A stretch of DNA of 64,000 nt from contig JAUXUF010000311.1 in NCBI GenBank assembly GCA_030684645.1, positions 1 through 64,000 of the forward strand, read 5' to 3'. The notes under the pieces are model-generated. The model saw nothing but the letters and a program-made list of their open reading frames with translations. It did not search any database and was not told the origin of the DNA. The DNA is from Bacteroidota bacterium (GTDB lineage Bacteria > Bacteroidota > Bacteroidia > Bacteroidales > Prolixibacteraceae). Below are positions 26,504 to 33,994 of the stretch, one piece after another (within the stretch, counting starts at the first letter, position 1; each line of letters begins with the position of its first letter). The translations under genes and the position numbers were made by a program.

Positions 26504-27907
26504 CTAGAATTCGTAGCTTAAGCCGGAATAAACCCCGATGGTATAAGGTTTATAGCTTACATCAGAGTTGCTGTTTAGCGAATTCAGGAAATATTTAATG
26601 CGGGGTTCAACATTCAGGAAAATTCGTTTCGACAAGCCATATTTCAGTCCGATTCCCAACGTTCCGCTGTAATTCAGAGATTGCATGTCATTCGTTTTGC
26701 CAACCAGACTTCGGATGTTGCTGCTTTCCATAAAAGTTTGGTTTCCAATCAGCAGATTTGAGCTGATTCCACCAAGCAATTCCACATCAAACCTCGAATC
26801 AAGAATCGTATAACGCAGATACAACGGGATTTCGATGTATTCGAAATTCTGAATAAAGCTTGCATCCGAAACAACAACTGCAGAAACCATTGTATTAGCT
26901 TCAAGATTAGTTCCCAGTACAATTCCTGAAGGAATACTGCTGAATTCAATGACTCCCGCTGAACTGTTCATGTTCATTTTGCTCGTATTGGCTTCGATAT
27001 TCACCGGGGCGTTAAAATATTTTGATCCGTTGTCAGCCATAGCGAGATTTTTTCCAGAGGAGGAAGTGGTATTTCCGGAAGTTTGACCCAAAGCGGAATA
27101 ATAAACCCCGCTTTGTAAGCTCCAACGTTTGCCTGATTTAACTTCAACCGAAACACCACCACCCAATTCGACTGGTTTGTTTGATGATGAACTCAGCATA
27201 TTGCTTGCATAAACCTGTGAATGACTGCTCCTTGACACACTGTATGCGGGCGAAACCTGCGCTCCAACCAGCCAGCGGGTTTTCTTCTGTGATTCGTCCT
27301 GTGCCAGCATCATTTCCTTGTTCTGGTTCATGATCTGCTGATCGATTGATAATTCTTCCTGTTCCTTGCTGGTTTTAACAATCTTCTTTTCCAGTAACAA
27401 TCCTGCAAACCGATCCTCTTGTTTGATCAGGCGTGTCAATCTTTTCAGCGGTTTTATAACCTCTGTTTCATCTGTCTGTAAAAAAACAGCAGTTTTCGGA
27501 GTCGTTATCTGTCTTTCATTCTTGAATCGGCTGACAACCAAAAGGGTTTTATTGGCTGCGGAATGGTTCGTTATTTCAGGAGAGTTTTGTGTTTGACTGA
27601 TTTGATTTGGTTCTTTCCGGAACTCATCAATCACTTTTTTTGAATTCATTTCCGGCTTGCTGTTCTGACTGATACTAGTTGGTTGCACAGCTAGTTCGCC
27701 AGACCTGTCATTTAATTGCCATCCGGCAACAAAAGCTAAAAGCACTGCAGCGGCAATACCTGCAACCCTCCAGAAAACCATTTTCCGTTTCCGGCGGGCT
27801 CCGGCAGCACCGACCAATATATTCTGCAGGATATAAGCAGGAGGTTCCTGCTCATGATTCAGAAGTTTATTTCGGAACAATTCATCTATATTGTTATCTT
27901 TAATCAT
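26504..27907 (-). CDS. Anti-sigma-like membrane protein with C-terminal outer-membrane barrel domain
   Basis: 467 residues. A ~43-residue cytoplasmic-looking N-terminus is followed by one hydrophobic helix (about 44-63, FWRVAGIAAAVLLAFVAGW). A low-complexity Ser/Lys-rich linker leads to a C-terminal region of ~250 residues resembling an outer-membrane beta-barrel, ending in a Phe (YSGLSYEF). Its start overlaps the sigma factor stop by 4 nt (ATGA), so the two are translationally coupled. This fits an anti-sigma factor, but how one chain would span the inner membrane and fold in the outer membrane is unclear. The role is inferred from context. Confidence 0.7.
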   Translation of the reverse strand: MIKDNNIDELFRNKLLNHEQEPPAYILQNILVGAAGARRKRKMVFWRVAGIAAAVLLAFVAGWQLNDRSGELAVQPTSISQNSKPEMNSKKVIDEFRKEPNQISQTQNSPEITNHSAANKTLLVVSRFKNERQITTPKTAVFLQTDETEVIKPLKRLTRLIKQEDRFAGLLLEKKIVKTSKEQEELSIDQQIMNQNKEMMLAQDESQKKTRWLVGAQVSPAYSVSRSSHSQVYASNMLSSSSNKPVELGGGVSVEVKSGKRWSLQSGVYYSALGQTSGNTTSSSGKNLAMADNGSKYFNAPVNIEANTSKMNMNSSAGVIEFSSIPSGIVLGTNLEANTMVSAVVVSDASFIQNFEYIEIPLYLRYTILDSRFDVELLGGISSNLLIGNQTFMESSNIRSLVGKTNDMQSLNYSGTLGIGLKYGLSKRIFLNVEPRIKYFLNSLNSNSDVSYKPYTIGVYSGLSYEF

Positions 27908-28464
27908 GCCGTATAATTGTTTTTGGCATCCAACTCACCAAAGTTTTCCTGAACTTTCTTTTTTAAAATTTCCCTGGCTCTTGACAGGTTTGATTTAGAG
28001 GTTCCCTGCGTGATCGACATTTCGCTGGCAATCTCCTGGTGCGAAAATCCTTCTATCACATAAAGGTTAAAAACCATCTGGTAGCGCGGTGGTAATTCCT
28101 GGATCAGTTTTATCAGGTCGTCAGCCGAAATTTTCGATATCACATCATCCGAAAAATTGACTGTATCATAAATTGTAACGTCTTCAACAGGGTACAGCAA
28201 ATGTTGTTTTCGGATCTTCTCAAGCGAAACATTAATCATGATCCGTCGTATCCAGCCTTCCAAAGAACCATCGTTCCGAAACGTCTTCAGGTTGGTGAAA
28301 ACCTTGATAAAGCCTTCCTGTAAATTATCTTCAGCTTCTGTTCTATCTTTGGCATAACGCAAACATACCCCGAACATTTTCGGTGCAAACTGCTGATATA
28401 GTTTTGCCTGAGCTTTTGGGTTTCCGGCAATACAATCGGATATGATTGGTCTAAAATCTTCCAA
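27904..28464 (-). CDS. ECF-type RNA polymerase sigma factor
   Basis: 186 residues. Region 2 reads YQQFAPKMFGVCLRYAKDRTEAEDNLQEGFIKVF with WIRRIMINVSLEKIRK; region 4 reads LPPRYQMVFNLYVIEGFSHQEIA, then a helix-turn-helix. It would direct RNA polymerase to envelope-type genes. The start is a TTG: a stop codon lies 6 codons upstream and no ATG occurs before residue 30, which is inside region 2. It overlaps the downstream anti-sigma-like gene by 4 nt. No matching promoter was found. Confidence 0.92.
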   Translation of the reverse strand: MEDFRPIISDCIAGNPKAQAKLYQQFAPKMFGVCLRYAKDRTEAEDNLQEGFIKVFTNLKTFRNDGSLEGWIRRIMINVSLEKIRKQHLLYPVEDVTIYDTVNFSDDVISKISADDLIKLIQELPPRYQMVFNLYVIEGFSHQEIASEMSITQGTSKSNLSRAREILKKKVQENFGELDAKNNYTA

Positions 28465-28688
28465 GTGTGCGCAAATTTCTGATTATCCAAAATTAACCCA
28501 ATTAATCCGACTTTGTGCGATAGAACCTTTTTTCATTCCAGATAATCTTCAATTAACAATGGTCTGGCTTTGTACAATTTCGCCTGAAACAGAACTCGAT
28601 TTCTACTAAGATGGAGCTGGGTTGGGAATAGTTGCGTTGAGGAAGAATATTTTGTAAATGTTTGAGACCGAGTCTATAGAAGAACATG

Positions 28689-29183
28689 CTAAAACTGTTC
28701 ACCAAGCTGTCTGAACATCTCAATTGTATTCATGTAATGAATACCAAATGGGATGCATGCGTCAGGAATTTTTATTTTATTCTTTTTTTCAGGTTGAAGT
28801 ATTTCTTGGGTAATAATAGTGTTATGGTTAGCAAAAGAATATGAAATCAGCCACGCATCTGCTTCATCAGCATCTAAAAATTCATCTAATGCTTTTTGTT
28901 GAAAATGACTTCTTCTTGATACAGCCCAATTAACAATCTGAGTGTATTCTGGTATTACCTGTGATGTATCTTTAAAAAAGATATCTGGCAAATTAACCAC
29001 ACACCATTTCTTTAATTCATCATCATTTTGGTATATCTCATTTTTTACTTTATCAATACTGATGATTTTTCCGTCTAAAGCCAGCTGTTTTACCTTTCCC
29101 CGGAAGCTAACAGCAACATCTAATGGGTAAGTAGCTCGATGTGCCTGTATGAAGAAATTGCTATCAACAACAAATGGTCCCAT
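28689..29183 (-). CDS. PIN-like (DUF4411) protein, probable toxin of a toxin-antitoxin pair
   Basis: 164 residues. It starts FVVDSNFFIQAHR, the first Asp of a PIN-type acidic centre, followed by a KVKNEIYQN Glu, DADEADAWLISY and TIITQE, giving the usual four acidic positions. DUF4411 proteins are predicted RNA-cleaving toxins. The gene starts 3 nt after the ImmA/IrrE-type gene, the typical partner order in predicted toxin-antitoxin loci. No toxicity data can be seen here. Confidence 0.8.
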   Translation of the reverse strand: MGPFVVDSNFFIQAHRATYPLDVAVSFRGKVKQLALDGKIISIDKVKNEIYQNDDELKKWCVVNLPDIFFKDTSQVIPEYTQIVNWAVSRRSHFQQKALDEFLDADEADAWLISYSFANHNTIITQEILQPEKKNKIKIPDACIPFGIHYMNTIEMFRQLGEQF

Positions 29184-29186
29184 TGG

Positions 29187-30317
29187 CTAATAGAGATATT
29201 TCTTGATGAAATTTTGATAAGTATCTCCTTTAAGACCAGTTAATTTACATGCATCACGATAGAGAAGTTTATTTTCTTTTACAGCCCGGTTAATATGTGC
29301 AGCAAACTGGATACTTAGTCTTTTCTTCGTAGTAGCAAAAAAATCTCCACCATCACTTTGATTATCCTTTTTATACTGAACCTGATCAGTATAATCGTTG
29401 TAAAAAACAAAAAACGCAGCTCTGCTTAGTTTGCCTAAATCCAAAGCCCTCCTTGCAATAACAATAGGACTTACTTTAAAATACTTCGCCACAACTTTAA
29501 TATCTGGCCGTTCATTCCAAACTCTGTTAAAAGAATCTTCAGGAACTAGAAATTCGGCTGCGACTTTATCACACAATTGTTCATTGGGGTCGTTAGCTGG
29601 CTGCAATTGACGAAAATCAAACCCGGCACTATGTCCAGTCCAGATATGAGCCAATTCGTGAACGATAGTAAAAAGCTGGGCAGCCTTACCATCTGCAGCA
29701 TTTATAAACATAAAAGGAGCAATTGTATCAACTAATACAAAGCCCCTACACTCTTCAACTTTAATTGGACGATGGGTATTATTTTCTACAACTCCATTAA
29801 AATTAACGATTATTCTTACTTCTTCAATTTTCAGAGTAAGATGTTCCAATGCTTCTTCCCATGTTCGAAATTGACTCGCCCACTCTACTTCTAAATTAAG
29901 AGTTCTTCTTATATCTGCGACAATGTCATGATAATTATTTGTGGATCTATATTTACCAACAAAACTTAATTTTTCGAAATCATTGTCGACTAAATAATCG
30001 ACAAGCCATTCTTGTCGCCTTTGAATTAAAAGAATGGTGTCATAAACGTTGATGCTGACACCAGTAGGCTTAGAATTACCAGTGCGAAAAAAAGGTATAG
30101 GTAAATTCTCTTGCGGTGGTTCTTGTAGAAAGAGATAACCAAATGGCAAGTGAACTTTATTCGAAAAATTTTCCAACTGCTTTATGGTAGGCTTTTTTGT
30201 ATCCTCCAACCAGTCCTGAACTTTTGGAAATTTTTGAGCAAAATCCTGCAATTCATAACCTGCCCGAGTAATTGCCCAGGTAATCATGTCTGCACTAATC
30301 TTAACTTCTGTATTCAT
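29187..30317 (-). CDS. ImmA/IrrE-type metallopeptidase with HTH-like N-terminus, probable antitoxin
   Basis: 376 residues from the ATG at 30317; the ORF track starts six codons earlier at 30335. A TAAATTTG box, a full -7 match, falls between the two ATGs and favours the later one, though without a clear -33. The N-terminus (MITWAITRAGYELQDFAQKF...PTIKQLENFSNKVHLPFGYLF) resembles an Xre-like helix-turn-helix. The peptidase core has HELAH (His220, Glu221, His224) and the downstream EQLCDKVAAEFLVP stretch. COG2856 proteins often pair with PIN-type toxins. It could repress its own operon and be a protease-type regulator; both are inference. Confidence 0.82.
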   Translation of the reverse strand: MNTEVKISADMITWAITRAGYELQDFAQKFPKVQDWLEDTKKPTIKQLENFSNKVHLPFGYLFLQEPPQENLPIPFFRTGNSKPTGVSINVYDTILLIQRRQEWLVDYLVDNDFEKLSFVGKYRSTNNYHDIVADIRRTLNLEVEWASQFRTWEEALEHLTLKIEEVRIIVNFNGVVENNTHRPIKVEECRGFVLVDTIAPFMFINAADGKAAQLFTIVHELAHIWTGHSAGFDFRQLQPANDPNEQLCDKVAAEFLVPEDSFNRVWNERPDIKVVAKYFKVSPIVIARRALDLGKLSRAAFFVFYNDYTDQVQYKKDNQSDGGDFFATTKKRLSIQFAAHINRAVKENKLLYRDACKLTGLKGDTYQNFIKKYLY

Positions 30318-30489
30318 TTGAAGCAAATTTACCATTTCCCTGAATTTTTCCTATACCCTCGAGTAAATTCAATAGAAGTAATATCATTTTATAGTAATCT
30401 CTTAATTTGACCAGAAGCCTCATCGCTAAATTAAACTTACAACGCAACCCTTACCGGTTTCAATCCGTCTAATTCAAAAAACAACTGTT

Positions 30490-31716
30490 ATGAAACGATT
30501 CTTTTCTTTTTGGACAATTGCATTCCTGGTCTTGGCTTGCACTGACGTTCAACCAAATCCGGAAGTTTCTGATTTAACCACTACCGAAAAATCAGCAAAA
30601 ATTATTGCCGCCGATAACCAGTTTGGACTGGAAATATTTCAGAAAGTCAATGCTTCGCTTGAAGAGCTAAAGAACACAATGATCTCACCCCTAAGTGTTT
30701 CTTTGGCGCTGGCAATGGTTTACAACGGTACCGACGGCAACACCAAGAAACAAATGGAAGACATGTTGCACAAGGCCAATCTGGCTCCTGAAGATATCAA
30801 TCAAAGTTACAAAGACCTGGTTGCCGGGCTGGTCAGCCACGATCCGAAGGTGGAACTCTCGATTTCGAATGCCATTTTTTACCGGAATTCATTCAGTATC
30901 AAGAATAATTTTATCACCACCAACCAAAACTATTATCAGGCCGAAGTTTCAGGCCTTGACTTTACAAAAACCACCGAAGCCCTGAATACAGTGAATGGCT
31001 GGGTCAATACTGCAACCAAAGGGAAAATCGATAAAATCATTGAAGAGGTTAAACCCGAGGATATGATGTATCTGTTGAATGCCATTTATTTTAACGGCGA
31101 ATGGAAATACAAGTTTGACACAAAGGAAACTACTGATATGCCTTTCACAAAAGAAGACAAAACCGTGATCCATATTCCTACCATGACGATTGAAAATCCA
31201 TTTAATACATACAGTCATCAAACCTTCGATCTGCTTGAATTGCCCTATGGAAGCGGAAAATATTCGATGCTGATCTTCCTGCCTGTTTCAGGAAAAAACG
31301 TCAATGATGTGATTTCGCTGATGACCGCTGACCATGTAAACGACTGGAATACAAAAATGACCGGGCAAAAGAAAAGGGTATTTCTTCCGAAATTCGAGTT
31401 TAAATTTGATAACAGTTTGGTCGATGAACTGAAAGCGTTGGGAATGACCGATGCTTTCAACGATGCCAAAGCCAACCTGAGCGGTATTTCAAATGATGCC
31501 AAACTTATTATTTCGGAAGTGATGCACAAAACTTACATCAAGGTTGATGAGCGTGGAACCGAAGCCGCGGCAGTGACCGGAATTACTGTGGGCGTCACTT
31601 CCATCGGACCTGACAATAGTTTCAGGGTTGATCATCCGTTTGTATTTGCCATCCGCGAGAAAGACACCAAAGCCATCTTGTTTGTAGGGAAAATAATGAA
31701 TCCGAACTTAAATTAG
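30490..31716 (+). CDS. Lipoprotein serpin (serine protease inhibitor)
   Basis: 408 residues with lipobox FLVLAC, so probably anchored at the cell surface. The serpin fold is clear: TMISPLSVSLALAMVYNGTDGNTKKQM, FLNAIYF-like YLLNAIYFNGEWKYKFD, VFLPKFEFKFD, and the hinge DERGTEAAAVTG followed by HPFVFAIRE. Aligned without gaps to human alpha-1-antitrypsin, the reactive bond would fall at Thr-Ser (VGVT|SIGP). The Ala-rich hinge predicts a working inhibitor. P1 Thr after Val suggests an elastase-like target, which is inference. The gene stands alone between the divergent toxin-antitoxin-like pair and an ATPase gene. Confidence 0.92.
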   Translation: MKRFFSFWTIAFLVLACTDVQPNPEVSDLTTTEKSAKIIAADNQFGLEIFQKVNASLEELKNTMISPLSVSLALAMVYNGTDGNTKKQMEDMLHKANLAPEDINQSYKDLVAGLVSHDPKVELSISNAIFYRNSFSIKNNFITTNQNYYQAEVSGLDFTKTTEALNTVNGWVNTATKGKIDKIIEEVKPEDMMYLLNAIYFNGEWKYKFDTKETTDMPFTKEDKTVIHIPTMTIENPFNTYSHQTFDLLELPYGSGKYSMLIFLPVSGKNVNDVISLMTADHVNDWNTKMTGQKKRVFLPKFEFKFDNSLVDELKALGMTDAFNDAKANLSGISNDAKLIISEVMHKTYIKVDERGTEAAAVTGITVGVTSIGPDNSFRVDHPFVFAIREKDTKAILFVGKIMNPNLN

Positions 31717-31740
31717 GATTTTCCGGTTTGCTTCACTTCC

Positions 31741-31836
31741 TCATATCGGCGTAAATTTAGCACTCAAATGTCTCATATCGGCGTAAATTTAGTACTTCAA
31801 TGTCCAATATCGGCGTAAATTTGGTACTTAGGTGAT
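31741..31836 (+). repeat. Three 32-bp direct repeats upstream of the AAA/DUF4143 ATPase gene
   Basis: Units start at 31741, 31773 and 31805 and share ATATCGGCGTAAATTT, then G(C/T)ACT. Units 1 and 2 differ at only a few positions; unit 3 is more diverged at its end. There are no spacers. A period of 32 bp is about three helical turns. The third unit ends 50 nt before the ATPase ATG. Operator iterons or a remnant of an insertion-sequence end are possible; neither is proven. Confidence 0.85.
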
Positions 31837-31856
31837 TTTATCTGGCAAAAAAAATT

Positions 31857-31864
31857 TAACTTTG
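31857..31864 (+). promoter_or_regulatory. Putative -7 box of the AAA/DUF4143 ATPase gene
   Basis: TAACTTTG, a full TAnnTTTG match, 22 nt before the ATG and 20 nt after the last 32-bp repeat. No TTG at proper spacing; the -33 position falls right at the edge of the repeats. Confidence 0.45.
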
Positions 31865-31886
31865 TGCCAAATAAATATACGACGAG

Positions 31887-33137
31887 ATGATAAGAAACAG
31901 GAAAATAGCAGGCATCGTCCTGCAAAAAAGCGCTTCCAGATTCGGACGAATCATCGTGTTTACAGGTGCAAGGCAAACCGGGAAAACAACACTTGCCCGT
32001 AAACTTTTTCCGGAATACGAATACATTTCGGTTGAAGACCCAATCATGCGTAGCAAATATGCGCAACTTACTGCTCAGCAGTGGACAACTCTTTTTCCTT
32101 TTGCCATACTCGATGAGGTACAAAAAGAACCAGTCTTGATTGAAAGCATCAAGTCAGTTTACGATCAATGGCCAGAGCCTAAGTATTTACTTTTAGGTTC
32201 AAGCCAGCTTCTGTTGCTCGAAAAAGTAAAAGAAAGCCTTGCCGGACGATGTACCATTATGGAGATTTTCCCGCTTACCATACCCGAACTCCGCACCCAA
32301 AACTGGGAGGAAAAAGTCGAAGATTCACTTTTCCAGCAGCTTATTATAGGTGAAAGACAGGATGAATTTCTACCTTCATTCTTGTTCGATAAACAAATGA
32401 CTGAAAAACAACAGGCATGGGATCATTATCTGAAGTTTGGAGGTTATCCGGCAGTTTCGGATACAGAACTTTCCGATGAAGAAAAATATGATTGGTTAAA
32501 AAACTATGTCCAAACGTATCTGGAACGCGATATCCGCGACCTGGCTTCATTTCGTGATTTGGAACCTTTCGTGAAACTTCAGCGATATTTGGCGATCAAT
32601 ACCGGGAACCTCGTCAATGTTTCGGCCATTGCTACCCAACTAGGCTTAGGTGCAAAAACAGTAAGTCGCTATCTTCGCTACTTTGAAATTAGTTATCAGG
32701 CTGTTTCACTTCAGTCGTGGTCGGGAAACGAAACCAAACGACTGGTTAAAATGCCTAAAATCCATTATCTCGACAATGGCATTATTCAAACCATCCTTCA
32801 AAAAAGAGGTGGTATTACAGGAAATGAGTTTGAAAGTCTGGTTATCGCCGAAATCTACAAACAGACAAGGACCTTGCAGAATTCAGCTAACTTTTATCAT
32901 TTACGGACCCATGACGGAAAAGAAGTAGATTTAATTATTGAATTGCCTGAAGGATACCTTGCTTTTGAGATTAAAATGAAAGATATTGTTGGGAAACAAG
33001 ACGTCAGGCACCTGATTAACCTGGCTGAAATGCTTGACAAACCATTGATCAAAGCATTCGTTTTATCAAACGATCCTCAAACTAAGTACTTTGGCGATCA
33101 AATTGTTGCTTTAAATGCAGCCTATTTTCTGGGATAG
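31887..33137 (+). CDS. AAA-type ATPase with C-terminal DUF4143 (AAA_14 family)
   Basis: 416 residues. The N-terminal AAA_14 domain has P-loop TGARQTGKTTLARKLF and Walker B FAILDEVQKEP, then YLLLGSSQLLLLEKV and LAGRCTIMEIFPLTIPEL. A winged-helix-like part follows (AIATQLGLGAKTVSRYLRY), then a DUF4143 nuclease-like domain with RTHDGKEVDLIIELPEGYLAFEIKMKD, an E-x-K core. These proteins are very common in Bacteroidota and archaea, often strain-variable, and their role is unknown. It is a single-gene unit preceded by three 32-bp direct repeats. Confidence 0.9.
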   Translation: MIRNRKIAGIVLQKSASRFGRIIVFTGARQTGKTTLARKLFPEYEYISVEDPIMRSKYAQLTAQQWTTLFPFAILDEVQKEPVLIESIKSVYDQWPEPKYLLLGSSQLLLLEKVKESLAGRCTIMEIFPLTIPELRTQNWEEKVEDSLFQQLIIGERQDEFLPSFLFDKQMTEKQQAWDHYLKFGGYPAVSDTELSDEEKYDWLKNYVQTYLERDIRDLASFRDLEPFVKLQRYLAINTGNLVNVSAIATQLGLGAKTVSRYLRYFEISYQAVSLQSWSGNETKRLVKMPKIHYLDNGIIQTILQKRGGITGNEFESLVIAEIYKQTRTLQNSANFYHLRTHDGKEVDLIIELPEGYLAFEIKMKDIVGKQDVRHLINLAEMLDKPLIKAFVLSNDPQTKYFGDQIVALNAAYFLG

Positions 33138-33251
33138 TTTCATTGATTCAACAAAATCCAACCAAAAAACACACTTCTTATTCAGGTTTTAATTCAAACC
33201 GCAATGAATTAGTTTAATTTTGACCAATCAAAAGCGTACTAAAATTTCAGT

Positions 33252-33974
33252 ATGTTATATTTGTCCAATGATTACATGGTTACAATGGGTATAAATTTTT
33301 CAAGTAAAACTTCCGGGATTCATAAGCTAATTTGGGAAAACAAGAATTTTCTTGTTCCATTTTTTCTGCTTTCTGCTTATTTTATAGTCCTTATAATGAT
33401 ATACGGCAATGCCGTTTTATTCCTTCATATCAATAGTTACAACTCCTGGCTTGCCGATCATTTGTTTCTGTATATTACCAATCTGGGCGATGGGTTCATT
33501 TCTTATGTTCTGGTTCTGATTTTACTTTTGTTTTCCTTTCGTGAAGCGCTCACGTTCTTGTCGATAACCCTGGTCATTGCGATTCTGGTCACTTTATTGA
33601 AAAGACACTTCTTTCCTGAATTTAATCGACCCGTAATTTATTTTGAATATTTTGAGGTTTTGCGATTGGTTCCAGGTTATGATCCCCCCTTGCTTTATAC
33701 TTTTCCATCTGGACATACGGCTACTTCAATCAGTGTTTTTTTGTATTTGTCTATGTTGAGCAAAAACAGCTATCTGAAATTCGGCATGTTTTGTATTGCT
33801 ACTCTGATAAGCTTTTCACGGGTTTATCTTTCCGCCCATTTCCCTTTGGATGTCGTTGTAGGTTCTTATATTGCAGTTACGATAACCATTTTGGGCTTTT
33901 ATTTCAGCAGACGGATTGAAGGTTCATGGATAAACAAAAAAATTGTTTTTAAACCTAAGATTTCCATCAGATAA
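33252..33974 (+). CDS. PAP2-family membrane phosphatase
   Basis: 240 residues with about six membrane helices. All three PAP2 motifs are present: KRHFFPEFNRP, PSGHTATS and SRVYLSAHFPLDVVVG. Family members dephosphorylate lipid phosphates such as undecaprenyl pyrophosphate or lipid A (LpxF type). It lies 20 nt before a GT39 transferase gene, suggesting work on lipid-linked sugars or lipid A. The start is uncertain: ATGs at 33276 and 33285 are possible, and TAnnTTTG boxes occur at 33215 and at 33256 just inside the annotated start. Confidence 0.88.
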   Translation: MLYLSNDYMVTMGINFSSKTSGIHKLIWENKNFLVPFFLLSAYFIVLIMIYGNAVLFLHINSYNSWLADHLFLYITNLGDGFISYVLVLILLLFSFREALTFLSITLVIAILVTLLKRHFFPEFNRPVIYFEYFEVLRLVPGYDPPLLYTFPSGHTATSISVFLYLSMLSKNSYLKFGMFCIATLISFSRVYLSAHFPLDVVVGSYIAVTITILGFYFSRRIEGSWINKKIVFKPKISIR

Positions 33975-33994
33975 CGAACCATAAGATTCAAAAT

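Noticed and set aside
31741-31836. Three 32-bp repeats as a CRISPR array
   Set aside because: Units are directly adjacent with no spacers and no cas genes are near.
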